From assembly GCF_036850765.1 (NCBI RefSeq), contig NC_089493.1, positions 129,772,239 through 129,836,238 of the forward strand: 64,000 bases of DNA, read 5' to 3'. Positions 11,400 to 46,715 of the stretch are shown here, piece after piece; position 1 is the first letter of the stretch, and each line of letters starts with the position of its first letter. This stretch comes from Saccopteryx bilineata (lineage: Eukaryota; Chordata; Mammalia; Chiroptera; Emballonuridae). The notes beneath the pieces were generated by a model. That model was not told the DNA's origin. It did no database searches and saw nothing but the letters and a program-made list of their open reading frames with translations. A program made the translations under genes and the position numbers.

Positions 11400-13840
11400 C
11401 CTGTGTCTGCCTGGAGTTTTGTCTGGTGTAGAAGCCCCTGTGGGGAGGGGGTAGACGGTCAGCCTGCCTATCTACATGGGATGGGGCCACGAGGCACACA
11501 GACTATGAGGCACACAGACAGGGTAGCCCAGAGAGGCTGGACCTCCAGCTGAGCTGAGATGAAGAGGTCCCTCCTCCCTAAATTAGCCCATGAGACCGAT
11601 GAGGGAGCTAGGCTGACAGCCTTCCCAGAGGCTTCACTGGGCCCCTGAGTGGGGCTTTCTGCCAGTAGGGGTCTGAGGGGCCACTACAGAGAGGCAGGGA
11701 ACTCAAGCACCTGGGTGGTGGCCCCTCCTCCTGGTCCTGTCCAAGGAAGAGATGTCAGGGAATATAGACGGGAGACAGGACGGGAATATAGAAGAGGAAC
11801 AGGCAAAGTAAGGTGCACAGGCAAGAGAAGGGTGGGGATAGGGGACATAGGACATAGAGGGGAGGACAAACCTAGGGAGACTGAGACTAAGAGACAGATT
11901 TGAGGAAGAAGCCAGAGGAAATGGATGTCCTTCCTCTCATTTCAGGAAGAGAAAGTGGCCTTCCTGGAGGGAGGTCTTTTCTGGGAGTCTTCCCCCACAG
12001 AGCAGAAGGACCGGGAACCCAGGAACTGATGGGGGATGCCAGCCTGGTAGCACCTGTGGTCTCTCAGGACAGGGAGCATGTAAATGACGTCAGGGCCTGG
12101 GGATTATAGAACCTCGTGTCAGTGCTGGGTCAGATATGTCTCCCCTCTGCCTCTGTCCCCATCCCTTTCCAATCAAAGGACAATACCCCATGGAGAGGTT
12201 CCACCACCTCTACCCTAAACCCCCAGGACTGCTGAGCCCAGCAAGGCAGAGGCAGGGGGACCAAGGAGCCTAGGGTAGCAGCTGTGAGCCTTGGAGGCTG
12301 GCTAGCACCCCTCCCTGTGCCTCCCGGTCCCATTCAGCACTTCTCCACCCCCCTCATCAGCTTGCAGCTCCCACTGGACAGATATCACTGGCAGCATATG
12401 TCAAAGACTACTGTGTATCTGGGGGAAAGCAGCAGGAAGGAGCTGATCCCTATGCTGTGCCACTGTGAGTAAGTCTCTGCCCATTTCTGGGCTCGTTTCC
12501 TTAGAAAACAAAAGACAGGATAGTCCATGGTGATGCTTGGACCCCTGATGTCTGATTTCATTCATGGTTGAGGAGGCCTGGCTTCTTGAACTAAGAAGTG
12601 GGCCTAAGACCCGAGTCAGGAGTGGCCAGGGAATAGCTGTGCTCTGAATGAACTAGCAAACTAGTGACTCCCCTGCTTAGAACTCATCCCTGGCCCCTAC
12701 TGTCCTGAGTGAAGCTGAGTCCCCAGCCAATCACTCATGGCCACTGACTGGCTCTCCCACCATAGTCACACAAGCCTCAATTCCCGGCCCCTCTTGGAAC
12801 TGCTATTTAATTATTTGCTAAATACTCTGCAATGGGTTATCCTCTGCATCTTTACTCATGTTGTTCCCTCAAGCTGCACACCATTCTCTGGTTCCTTACT
12901 TGGCTGTCAGCCTTCTAGACTTGGCTTAGGTGTCACCTCTTCCAGAAAGCCTTCCCAGATGCCCTGTCCCCTGCTTCCCAGTGTGACTATTCCCCCTCCT
13001 TGAGCTCACATAGCACTGGGTGTCCAGGGTCCCAGCCTAATCACACTCTATTGTGACTGCTTCCTTATTGAGGGTTGAGACCCAGTCTGCCTTCTCCTCC
13101 CTGTGATCTTGTCAGTCACAGACAAAGGGCCAGGAAGATATTTCTCATGGGCTGCAAGGGGAATATCAGAGTCTGTCCTCTTTGTCCTCCTCACAGGCAG
13201 CCTCAAAGGGGCCGGCTCCAGCTCCCTGGCCCCGACCCTGGCTTCATGTGTGTTTTTGGCTGTAGTTGGGGTATAAGAACTTAGAAGGAGGTTGGTCTCC
13301 ACTAATCACATAGACTTTTTTGAGGCCCCACTGGTCTTGATCTGTGGAGTGGCCACATTGTCCTCATCCTCTGTAGCACACAGTGGATTCCACATCTTCA
13401 CCCACACAGACCCCACCTCCACCAGTTTCCAGCAGGGAAGCTCCCCACTCCAGCTGCCTTCCCCCCCTACACTCCCAGTCCACTCCCCTCAGAACAGCTC
13501 CAGGGCTGTGCACCCCTCACCCTCACCTCCACAGCTTTACTCACATTGGTCTACCTTGAAACCTTTCCTGCTTCCCAAGTCCTGACCATTCCTAAGGACC
13601 CAGAGCAAGTCCTACTTCTAAAGCCGATGCCTATGCAACTCAGAGGTGGCATCAGAGGGTCCCCAGTTTCTCCACCACCCAAAGTGGTGTGGCTAGGTGG
13701 GTCTTCTCTGTCCCCTACCCAGGGGAGCCCAGCCTAGCAATGTGACTAGGGCACCCCACTCCCACCCAAGCCCCATACACGCTGTGTGGACAGTTTTCCC
13801 CACATGACCCTCCCCTAAGGAGAACTATTTCTCAAGGACA
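11400..13840. other. ISLR-STRA6 intergenic spacer
   Basis: About 2.4 kb between the two convergent 3' ends. It holds an L2 fragment (about 12,650-13,010) and otherwise nothing I recognise. Confidence 0.6.
12650..13010. repeat. LINE-2 (L2) 3' fragment
   Basis: Shows the typical L2 words GGTGTCACCTCTTCCAGAAA and GCCTTCCCAGATGCCCTG, preceded by a TTCCCTCAAGCTGC-like segment. Confidence 0.6.
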
Positions 13841-13842
13841 AG

Positions 13843-13848
13843 TTTATT
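13843..13848 (-). terminator. STRA6: STRA6 poly(A) signal (TTTATT on +)
   Basis: AATAAA on the minus strand, about 570 bp past the STRA6 stop codon. This fits a single 3' UTR running from 14,416 to about 13,825. Confidence 0.65.
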
Positions 13849-14416
13849 ACAGGGATCACACTAACCTCTTTCATAATATCTAAAGGCATACTAACTACAA
13901 AAATATCAAGCTCTCAAGTGTGGGCAGCTCAGTGTGGAGCCTGGTGTGAGCTATGATGTTGTTGGTGGTAGGAGCCCACTGGCTCCCTCCTGGGCTGCCC
14001 TGCAGGTCACGAGATCCAAGAGAGGAGGAAGATGTTGAGGTCAAGGCTAAGGTGGGGGCTGAGTCTGTCCCAGCTGGAATCACCGACCCTGGTCAGTAGA
14101 CCAGTGTGGGGAGGGGCCTGGGTTGTAGTTTTTCTGGTTCCACTGGCTCCTAGACCAAGGACTAGAGCTCTCTCTGGCTTCTCAAGGCCAAGGGGACAGA
14201 CTAGAGCCCTTCTAAGGCTTGTAGTGTGGACAGGCCTCCACTTGACCACAGTGACCTTCAGCCTCAGGGGCTGATCCGATCCAAGGACCTGCTGGCAGAG
14301 CTGGAGCTAAGCAGAGAGTCAACCCAGGCTGGGGTGGTGCTGGGAGAGCGCGGAAGGGGTGTGCTGGGAAGGAGGGAAACACTCGCACAGACGAGGGTCC
14401 TTGGCACTCCCCACCC

Positions 14417-36584
<22,168 letters not shown>

Positions 36585-38724
36585 TTAGGCTCTCTGGTGG
36601 AAACCTGCCTGGGAGTGAGAGCCTGGGTGCTGGCACGGGAGGAGGGGAAGGGCTTCTCCTGTCCCTTCTTGTCCCTTCTGCCCAGTCTTGCCCAGTGCGA
36701 AGGAGAGCTATCCCCTGAGAGCAGTGGTCCTTGGGCCCTTGTCTTATCTCTGACTGACCACTAGAAGAGGCATTTGCTCAAAGGACCATCTTCAAAGAAG
36801 GTTTGTCTGATCTTGCTGCCCACAGAGGACTCCCCCTTACCTTTCCCCTCCCCAAACCCACCCAGACGGACCCACAGACACACACTCAAGGAAGGACCAG
36901 GGCGGAAGGAGCTACAGAGATGAAAGGGTGGGCGGGTTATGGGGCGGGCTCAGCATGCCTGCTGGACTGTCCCAGCTGGACTCCTGGCCCCTCCTGCTCT
37001 TGGGGGTCAGACTCAACCCCCTTTTTATTCAGGTCCTCTTGTGACCAGCCCTTTGGGCCTCAGTGGTGGGAACACATCATGGCCCTGACAAAGACCCTTC
37101 CCCAAAGAGGCAGCCTCATCTCTACTGGCTCCCAGCCTGGGAGGGATGTGGCCAGGAGAGACAGGCAGGAATATCTGCCCTCAGCGCCTGCCCCAAAGCA
37201 CCCCACCTTTGCCCACCACACCTGCCTTGCACTCACACAAGACCAGTCTGGAAATCTGGCATTTTAGCAACCTGAGGAGACAGCTGGGGCTGGGAGGGAG
37301 AGAGCCTATTTATTCCTTCTCCCGTTTCCATGAAAGAGGCAACATATGTCTCACTGGTAAATCTTTCTTGTTTTTCCAACTTGATTTCACAAGCAGATAA
37401 CTCACCCCCACAAGGTGAAAATTAGTCCTTTAAACACCAAGCAGACCCACAGGTGAGCAAGAAGAGCCTCACTTCACCTGCCTCTTGCTTCTCCCAGGGT
37501 GTGGGGTGAAAGTGAGGGAGACAGGGCCAGGGTGAGGACTGGCAGTACCTCTCCATCCTGCCTTGCCTGAGAAGCTGCCCCTACCCCTGCCATTTCCTTC
37601 CCCCTCCTTGTTCAAGCAGGGGGTAGGGATGAGAGCAAGATGCAGAGGAAGGCAGAGAGCAGTTCTCAGACCCCTACCCTGGATGGGGGTCAGGACCCCT
37701 AAACTATTGAGGGTCTGTGTCCTTCTAGGACCCATAGGGTACCACCCAGCTTAGGCAGTTGTTCAACGCACTCTTTTAAAAGACGTCCATCCATGTAGTC
37801 TTTTAACATAAACTCACTGAACACCGACTAAGTGCCAGTACTGTTGTGGTCCCTGGGTTATGAATGGTTTCCATTCAGGGGACACAGACGAGTATGTAGA
37901 TGACTTCACGTTTCTGAGAGCCATCAAGAGAAGGCAGATTGTCCTCCTGACAAGTCCCATGAGAAACTGAATTTGGTTCAAGAGACATGGCTGGTGGAGG
38001 TTCCTGAAAAAGTAGGTTTGAGTGAAGGTCTGAGATCAGGAATGTAAAACTGAGTAGACAGTGAGAGTTAAAGGTAAGAAGTTCAGGTGCAGGGAACAGT
38101 GTTCCCAACAGAGGGAACAGTGTGAGTGAAGGCTCAGAAGGGGCAGACTTTGAAATCCTAAAGGCTCCCCATGCAAATTCAGCAGGCAGACCCATGAGGC
38201 CTTCCAGGAGGAGGGCCTGAGCTCTGTGGACCTTGGCTCCTCCCACTCCTTCCCTAATGGCCCCTCTTCCAAGAAGAGGGCTCTGACCACCCCTACCCAA
38301 CCCACAGGGATGTCAGCATCTGCTGACTCAGAGCTCAAGCCGAAATTCATCTGATGAGATGCAGGAGCACACAAGGCCCTCCTGTCTGATTCCAGGGATT
38401 TCAGTGAATCCCATCTCCCACTGGGAGCCCCTGAGGGCAGTACTCCTCTGCCGCTCCTCCCTCCTCCCCCCTTCCCCTCATGCACAGTACTTAGGTCATG
38501 GGGACTTTCTAACTGGGTTTGGCAAAGCCATGCTCTTCCTGGGGAGGATCTCTCCTCCGTTTGCCTGCCCTGTTCAGGCTGTGGTTGTTCCCTGGTTTCT
38601 CTAGCTGGGCTCCCCAGAGCCTGGCGTCCCTTCCCCATGTGTGGGCTTGGACTGCAGCTTAGGGAGCAGCCTATTTGACTTTATCCCTTCTCTGCCCCCC
38701 TCCCACAATTTTGGTAGCCTTTTA

Positions 38725-39000
38725 TTTTATTTTGTTTTGAGACAGGAATTACCTTGAAACATCTGAAATAATTTCATGCACATGTGGTAGTATATTCATC
38801 CCTATCATGAGTTTTTTCCTTATTTCATTTTTTTATCTTTTACTAAATGAATTGGGATGATATTGGTTAATAAGATCATATGGGATTCAGCTTGTATATC
38901 TATGATGCATGAGCTGCATGTCGCATTGTGTGGCCATCACCCAAAGTCAGATCATCTTCCATCACCATCTATTAGGCCCCCATTACCCTTTACTACCTTC
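38725..39000. repeat. LINE-1-like 3' fragment
   Basis: ATTGGGATGATATTGGTTAA and the following TAAGATCATATGGG, then CGCATTGTGTGGCCATCACC, resemble the L1 3' region common in non-primate mammals. Confidence 0.5.
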
Positions 39001-39254
39001 CCACCCAACCCCATTGGATTTTAAACCTCCTCAGGATACCTCCAACAATGAAAGTCCAGTCTGTGATGGGGAGCTTGCTTTCTCTACAAGGCAGAGATAT
39101 TCACAGAGGGACATCTCTGCCTGCTGTAAGTCACTGACTTCCCTGGAAAAAGCCTGGATCCATCTGCCTCCCAGCCTAGTTTGTTCTTTAATTCATTCAT
39201 TTATTTACTCTTTCTTTTTTCCTTCCTTCCATCCTCCCTCCCTCCTTTCTTTCT

Positions 39255-39556
39255 ATTTATTTATTTTTTAGGTGAGAGGAGGGAAGATAGTGAGACAGAC
39301 TCCCACATGCACCTCCACTAGGATCTACTTGCCAACCCCCATCTGGGGCCAATGCTCGAGTACCGAGCTATTTTTAGCACCTGAGCCTAATGCACTCCAA
39401 TGGAACTATAGCCACGCTGCAGGAAGAGAAGAGGGAGAGAAGGGGAGAGGGGGCAGGGAAAAGCAGATGGCCGCTTCTCTTGTGTGCCCTGATTGGGAAT
39501 CAAACCCAGGACATCCATATGCTAATTCTCTATCTACTGAGCCACCAGCCAGGGCC
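39255..39556 (-). repeat. long tRNA-derived bat SINE, diverged
   Basis: The plus strand ends CTGAGCCACCAGCCAGGGCC. Target duplication CCTCCTTTCTTTCT at 39,241 and 39,557. More diverged than its relatives. Confidence 0.8.
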
Positions 39557-40919
39557 CCTCCTTTCTTTCTTTTCTCTCTTTCTCTCTCTCTTTATTTCTT
39601 TTTTCATTTTTTGTGTAGTTTTATTTATTTCTTCCTCTCAACAAATGCCAACACATGCTGACTGTGTGCCAGACAAGGTTCTACATGCTGAGAATACAGC
39701 AGCAAGCATGACAGACTGAGTCCTGTACATACCACAGACAACCTCACATGCAGTGGGGGGTGAGGGGTGGGGAAGACAAAAGGTGTCATGAGCCCTGAGA
39801 GGGAAAATAGAGTGGGGTAAATAAGGACACACAGACAGATAGACAGACAGGAGCAGGATGGTCAGGGAAGTCCTTACTAAGGAGATGACATTGGAGCAGA
39901 GCCCTGAAGGGAGGGAGGACAGAACACAATTGGGCACGAGGAAGCTGGGCTACCTCCATCAGTCCCAGGGCCCGGTGAGACCCAGGTACAGTCCTGCCAC
40001 CACAGCACTGCTCATTAACCCTAACCCTGCTCTGCCCTCAAAGGGAATCCCAATGGTATCTCCCCTCCCCCAGGGATAGCCCAGAGCCCATGATTCCCCT
40101 CTGTCTTCAGTAGGGCAATGCAGAAGTCACCTTCAGCAAAACCCCCAAGGTGAAGGAATGGCGAGCTTGTCTGCTTCCCAGTCTGGGAACAGGAGGGAAT
40201 AGACCCAGGAGGTAAAAGCAGGGTATCTATATGTCAGCAGGAAATGCCCTACCAGGGTTTGAGCCCTGGGCTGGCCCTGGGCCCTGAATGAGCCCCTTTG
40301 CCTCTCTCAGCTTCATCCTGCCTCTGTCCCAGGAGGCGTGGGTCATCAAGCCTAGAGACTGACTGTGGGCTCTCCTTTCCCCCAAGGGTCCCTTCCCTCC
40401 CCTCAATGACTTTATGACCCAAGACTGTGGATCCAGCACACTAGTCATTGGTGGTAGTGAGAAGTCCAAAAGAGCAGCTGGGACTGCCCAGGCACCCCAT
40501 TGCCTTCCACCCTCCTCCCAGCCCCTGGCTCCTCATCCAATCTGGTAAGGGTAGGGAGGCAGGCTGGGTGAAAGACCCATGGATACTGAGTACACAGATG
40601 CTCACTTCCTGAGCCCAAAGTACCTCCTCAGCTAGGAGCTAGAACAGCTTGCAGCTTGCATCTGCCAAGTGGGAGGTTTAGCTCAGAGGTGTTAGGATGG
40701 CAAACTGGCAAGGAAAAGCAGCAAGAAGAGAAAGACAACAACGAGGCACTCCTAAAGCATCTCTCTGTAGGCCTGCCCCCTGGAGACGGCCTTACCGGGG
40801 GACTCACACCTGAAAGAGTAGAGACCAGCCCCCTCTATCAGGAGAGGAGGATCCAGAGAGAGAGGGGTATTGGGCACATAGACAGCAGAAGCTCAAGGAA
40901 GAGGAGGAGGTATGGGGAG

Positions 40920-40938
40920 TGAGGAGGAGGAGGAGGGG
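40920..40938. repeat. (GAG)n short repeat
   Basis: GAGGAGGAGGAGGAGGGG within a purine-rich stretch (40,890-40,940). Confidence 0.8.
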
Positions 40939-41409
40939 ACCTGGAGCAGGGCTCTCGGCTCAAATAAAGTCAGCCATGATAACTAGACTGAGGTGTGCTT
41001 AGGAGAGCTGAGAATGGGAAAGAGCAGGGCAGGGGGCAGGGCTGCCCAGTGGTGGCCCATCCAAGGGTCAGCCCTGACCAAGCCGGGCTCCCAGCTGGGC
41101 ACACACTGGGGTGACTGAGCCCTTCTCACTGTGGGAAGGGGTCCCAAAAAGCTGTCTGCCTTCTGGGCCTAGCATAGAGCCACCATGCCCCTCAGGGTGG
41201 GTCTGGTCCAGGAAGGCTCTGGGACAGGGTTTCCTTTTTCACTGCGTTTTTGTTCAAGTTGATTACATCTGAGGAATTTTTGCATCCAGAAACAGAAGCC
41301 CACATGTGTGCCTTCCTCGGCCTGTGGCGTCAGAATTCTCAAAGGGCAAAGGGCTAAGCTTCAAAGGAGTAGGCCAGAATGAATGGGAAGGTCAGCTGAA
41401 GCCCCAAGG

Positions 41410-41760
41410 ACCCCCAAGAGCACCTCCAGAATCTCAGCAAAAAAGTTTAGTAACATCACAAAAACCCCAGAATCTCAGTATCACCTCCATGCAATCCCCA
41501 GTTTCATGAACACACCAGAATATCCAAAACACCTCAAAACCTCAGCAACATTCCAAAGACACTCACATTCTAGCAAGTCAAGCATGGTTGAAGCAAGAGA
41601 GTCAAAACCATAGTGAGCAGGTACAGAAACCCAGAGGTTGTCCCAGCTCAGGCCTTGGGTCCCTGACTCCAACTGCATTCCTCAAACATTCTACACCACC
41701 AAAACCTTAGTAAACCTCAGAGTCTCAGCAGCACCTCAAGCTCTAGCAGCATAGCAGAGA
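41410..41760. repeat. degenerate tandem repeat, unit about 15-17 bp
   Basis: Words of the type ACCTCAGAATCTCAGCA recur irregularly (CCAGAATCTCAGCA, CCAGAATCTCAGTA, CAAAACCTCAGCA, CAGAGTCTCAGCA) among CAACATCACAAAA-like spacers. It looks like a decayed minisatellite. Confidence 0.45.
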
Positions 41761-43456
41761 TGCCCCAAGGGGTGCTTTGGTCAGGAGTGGGAGGATAGCT
41801 CCTCACTGTGCTTGCCTGTGCAACTTTGTTCCCTACCCCACACCTGTGAGCCCACAGATAAGGGGCAGAAATGGGCTAGACCCCATCCAGGCCAGAGAGC
41901 TCAGGGGTTGCCCTCAGCTCATCTACACAGTGCACACACACATGTATAGAACTGCCCTCAGCACACAGAGGTGCCTACCCCTGACCCCAGACCCAGCCTG
42001 ACCCCATTCAGTCTGGAAGGCAGTGTTGTTGGCTGCTAAGTTCATGAGGGAAGAGTGTAGCTGGCTCTCTACTTCCTATCTCCCTTGTCTCGTGGGAACA
42101 TCCGAGCATCATGTGACATGCCCTTCTTGGAACCCTCCTGCACCATCCCCTTAGGCCAGCCTGCTCTGGAATGAGCATGGGCACTGGTGAGGAGTAGGAG
42201 GAGAAGAGTGGCGTGTCTGTCCTCTCCCAGGGGACCAGGCTAGAGCTAACTCAGAGGAGAGAGAGTGAGGAGACATTTCAGCTCAAGACAAATGTAGCTT
42301 TCCTACTTTCAGGGGGTAGTGAGTACCCCACAGTGGGGTAGGGCAATCAAGAAGAGACTGGTAACATCATGATGCTACAGAAAGTTTCCTGCCTTCAGAG
42401 GAAGACTGGCCCAAAAGCCATGATAATACCCCCAGCTGTGAGAGCCCTGGGTTCTCCCTTCCTAGCACCTCCACCCTGGGCTGGTGCCACCATAGTCTGG
42501 CCTTGACATGTTGGCTCTGTGCTGCACTCCTCCCTCACTGAGGACACTGACTGCTGGGGGACCTCCTGAGTGCACGCTCCTTGTTCCCACAGGGCAGGGC
42601 TTGCCACCAATCTCTTGCCCACCAGCAGACCTTGCTCAGACATGACTCTTCTGATGGCTCCCTGCCAGCTTCCCAGCGTCCCCCAAGTCCAGCCACCTCC
42701 AGGTCTTCAACCTTACCCCTCAGAATTGCTCAGCCTGGCATTCCTGCACCCTCCCTGCCTCCAAGCCCTCACTGGTGCTCTGGCCCCTTAGCGTGCCTTC
42801 TCCCTGCTCCCCAACCCCTTCCAGTCCTACCTGGCCCACCTCCACCAGGCGCGCTCTCTCGACCTTTCCTTATTGATCACCTGGGAATTCCTATCTCCAG
42901 GCAGACAGTGGGCTCCCCAACCACTGGAGCCTCCTCCTCTGAGCACCCGCACCCGCTCTGGCCAGGATCCCACAGGGCTGGCTGGTGGTGCAGGTTGAGC
43001 ACTTGGCCTTGAGTGTGTCCCCAGCACCTGCTTTCAAAGGTGTTTGATCTCCTCCCGGAAAGGCAGCTCCCTGCTTCCCACCAGCTCTGGTCAGGGCCCC
43101 TCCTCCTCTTGCCTGTAATTCCAGAATTGGAGAAGCCCACCCCACCCCCACCAACTATCCAGCCCAGACTCACAGCAGGGCTGGGGCCCCACACCACACA
43201 CAGGACAGCTTGTCTCCCTCCCAGAGGAGCCTCTCCACTCCCCAAACCATTTGCCTGAAATTTGATCTCCTTGGCCCTCAGAGTCACCTCCAGAAGAAGC
43301 CTGCACAGGGCTTTGATGGTGGAGCTCTCCAGCTGTGGCCTAGGATGAGCTCAGGAACCCACTACTTAACCTCATTTGTCACCATTCATCATGGGGGGGG
43401 GGCCTTGCCTGAAGAATGTACAAAGCCAGAGGGGAACCTGGACCAGCTAAGCTTTT

Positions 43457-43833
43457 TTTTTTTTTTTTTTTGTATTTTTCTGAAGTTGGAAACAAGAGGC
43501 AGTCAGACAGACTCCCGCATGTGCCCGACCAGGATCTACCTGGCACGCCCACCAGGGGGCGATGCTCTGCCCATCTGGGGTGTTGCTCTATTGCAACCAG
43601 AGCCATTCTAGTGCCTGAGGCAGAGGCCACAGAGCCATCCTCAGCGCCTGGGCCAACTCTGCTCCAATGGAGCCTTGGCTGCGGGAGGGGAAGCGAGAGA
43701 CAGAGAGGAAGGAAAGGGGGAGGGGTGGAGAAGCAGATGGGCGCTTCTCCTGTGTGTGCCCTGGCCGGGAATCGAACCTGGGACTCCTGCATGCCAGGCC
43801 GATGCTCTACCACTGAGCCAACCGGACAGGGCT
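43457..43833 (-). repeat. long tRNA-derived bat SINE (Rhin-1-like)
   Basis: Poly(T) at the left, GAGCCAACCGGACAGGGC at the right. Exact 15-bp duplication ACCAGCTAAGCTTTT at 43,442 and 43,834. Young copy. Confidence 0.92.
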
Positions 43834-45739
43834 ACCAGCTAAGCTTTTAATAACCCAACACCTTGAGCTGCCCAGCTGGGCTGAGGGTCCTGAACAGGAG
43901 GAGGGAGAGTTTGTCACACTTGCAAGAGGCTTTGGGGATCAAATTGTAGGTATGATCCATTGGTGGAGGGCAGGCCAAAAGGCTCACTCAGTGAGCATTC
44001 TCCTCTACTTCTCACAGCCCAGTTCCTCCTCAGAGGAAGGCTGGGGTCCTGGGGCAGCTGTGGGTCCATCCACACTCCCCGAAGGCTGCAGGGACAGTTC
44101 TGATTCCTGTCATTGAGCCCAGGTGGGCTTGGGCACAACATGGTCTCCCCCCTCCTTCCTAGGGTGTGTAAACAAAATGCCAGAAAGGAAAAGGGCTCAG
44201 ACGGTGTTCTAACGTGGTGCTGGGGCAGGCGGGGAGGCTTGGTGAGGGACAAACAAGGGGTCCTACATTCCCAGGAAAAGGACCCCTGGGACAGCCTCTT
44301 TTTCCTCCTCTCAGGGAATAGGGCGGGCCAGCCCAAGGAGCCCAAGCTTTAGGATGTGAGATCGGCTTCCACTGATGGTTAAGACCCATAGCAGTGGGCA
44401 CAGCAGGAGGATGGTGCCAGGGCTGCCTGCCCAGCAGAAGAGGTGGGAGAGGGACCAGCCCAAGCCAAGCTCTGACCCGACCAACTGTCTTCCCAGGGGG
44501 AATATTTTTTACACAGAACAGGTTAAAACCACAGCACAGTGAATTAAACTGTGGCTGATTTTTAGGAACCTATGCTCCAGGAACACCTGTGTGTACACAC
44601 ACACGCACAGATGCACACACACAAACGTAATGAAGATGCCCAAGACTGTCTGTAACCAAGACCAATGTCCATCAGAAAGCTCTGCTCTGTCGATACGATA
44701 AGGTGCTACTCAGCTGTTACCAAGAAGGAGGTACCACCTCCTCGTGGACTGCTATGCTAGAACTTCCAGGACATGCTGCCAAGTAGCAATAACCTAGAAG
44801 GCAAATTGCTGAAGAAAACATAAACCGCATCCCCACTTTATGTCCCTATAAACTGAGTATACAAGCCTGTGTGGGATGGTGGGCTAAACATGTCAAGATG
44901 AACCTGGCAGCAGATTGTCCACAGAGGCACCCCTTGGGGAGGGAACAAGTTTAGGGGGAAGTGAAGGGGGGTTTCGCTTGTTTGAAATGTATATTTAAAA
45001 TCTACCTATGTAGTAAGCAAAAGGACAATGTCACGGACCGTGTGGAAACCTGCTATGTGGCATCACTGAGCTACATGTCAGGGCTTCCACCCACAGCTTG
45101 GCATTGTACATCTCCCAGGCTCCCTCAAAGCCAGATGTAGCCCTGAGACTAAGTCTTGGTCAGTAAGGTGAAGAAATGATTGTTTAGAATAACTTCCAAA
45201 GAGAGGTGCTCTTTGAAAAAGAGGTATTTTCTTTACCCTTTCCTTCTTCCAGTCAGTTTAAATGCAGTGTTGATGGCTGGATCTCTGCAGCCACCTTGGG
45301 CTGTGAGGCAGAGGTTGTGAGTTAAATGGGATAAAGCAGTAAATCAGCAGCAAAAACAGAGCCTGAGCTAAGGCCAGATCTGTCGGCTAGAGGAGACCTC
45401 AGAGACACCCTGCTCTATCTAGCCATACTCATCACATCCACAGGAAACCCAGGCCTGGGGAGGCCACATGATATTCCAGGTGCAGTAACTAAGTTAGGAG
45501 ATGATTTTGGCCAGAGATCTCCACCACCATCACTGCCTCATCCACAGGGCTCTTTCTCTAGAAACCTTTCTCCTCAGAGTTTGGATGCCGCTCCATTCTG
45601 TGACTGGGAGCCCGGCCTGTGGGGCTGCGGAAAGATTCCAGAGTTGGTTAAGTGGCAGGCCTGAGATACACCTCTCAGCATTGTCTGATGGGAGTACAGC
45701 AGAACTTCTGCCCACTGGTGCCCACTGCTGGGTTTGTCT

Positions 45740-46035
45740 CTCATTATCTCTTGTTTGGCTTCTTTCTCTCTTTCTTTCTCTATCCTTCTGTCCACCTGTC
45801 TGCCCCAGTCCACTAGTCTGTCTTTCCATCCCACTGTTGTCTCCCTCTCACCCTTTCTCTGACTCAGTCTTTCTTTCTTTCTTTTTCTCCTACCTTTCTG
45901 TCTCCCCTCTGGTTTTCTGTTTCTGCTTCCTCTCTGTTGATCTGCGTATCTCTCGCCCCCCTCTCTCTCCCCTTCTATCTGCCTTTCCCTTTATCCAGTT
46001 CTTTGTCTTGTCTCTCTCTGTCTCCCCCTCTCTGA
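45740..46035. repeat. CT-rich low-complexity tract
   Basis: Mixed TCTT, CTCTC and CTGTC words over about 300 bp. A 202-codon open frame (45,501-46,109) reads through it and is a compositional artefact. Confidence 0.75.
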
Positions 46036-46619
46036 GCCTGGCTATGAAGTTGGTCTCTCCCCATAAAGGGGTAAGGCTGTGCCTTTTCTTGAACTGTGCT
46101 ATGTGCTGACTTGGTACTGCCCCTGCCAGCGCCTGCCCCAACCCCTCCCTGCTCTATGTCCCCAATGTTGCAAGACGGCCACTGGTCTCGGGACCTCAGA
46201 TCTTTCAGGGCTCCCAGGCGCGGGTTTGGGTTCCTGGAGCCAGTAGAGCAGCCTGGTGACTAGTACATGGAAGGCAAAGGTCAGTGCTGCCAATGCTGCC
46301 AGAGAGGCTAGCACCCTCTCCCTCCTGCCAGCCCAGGAACTCTATCCTTTCCAAGCCAAAGCAGGCAGAGGAGGCTGTCATAGGTGCAGCCCAGCCCCTG
46401 CTCGGCTGAAGCCCAGAGTAGAGGGCTTCAGGGATGACCCCAGACTCTCCCGACAGTGCTCTATGCTGGAGCCTGGAACAGGAGGGGAAGGGGATGCAAC
46501 CTCTGGGGCTGGGATCACCAGGACTGGATCAGACTTACCACTCAGAGGGGAGAATGTCAAGGTAGTCAGGCCCAGGCCCTAACTACCTAGTCAGTGGAGG
46601 AAAGGTAGTAGGACTTCTA

Positions 46620-46715
46620 ATTTTGCCTTTTCTACTTACTAAGTGACCACAAGCAAAGCCCTTTTCTTCTCTGGGCCTCAGTGTTCCCATCTGTAGAAGA
46701 GAAAATCATCTCAGC
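46620..46715. repeat. MIR fragment
   Basis: AAGTGACCACAAGCAAAGCC then CTGGGCCTCAGTGTTCCCAT, a MIR core. Confidence 0.6.

Larger units (their letters stand above)
9384..11400 (+). other. ISLR: ISLR terminal exon (5' UTR tail, CDS and 3' UTR)
   Basis: A 3' splice site reads TCTTTCTCCGCAG and ends at 9,383, so the exon begins nine bases before the start codon. The 3' UTR is about 700 bp and ends with the poly(A) signal at 11,376. Confidence 0.75.

Noticed and set aside
38036..38638. 200-codon minus-strand frame
   Set aside because: No domain and no splice context that would attach it to STRA6; compositionally ordinary intergenic DNA.
45501..46109. 202-codon frame rich in Leu and Ser
   Set aside because: Produced by a CT-rich tract; no real composition or conserved motif.
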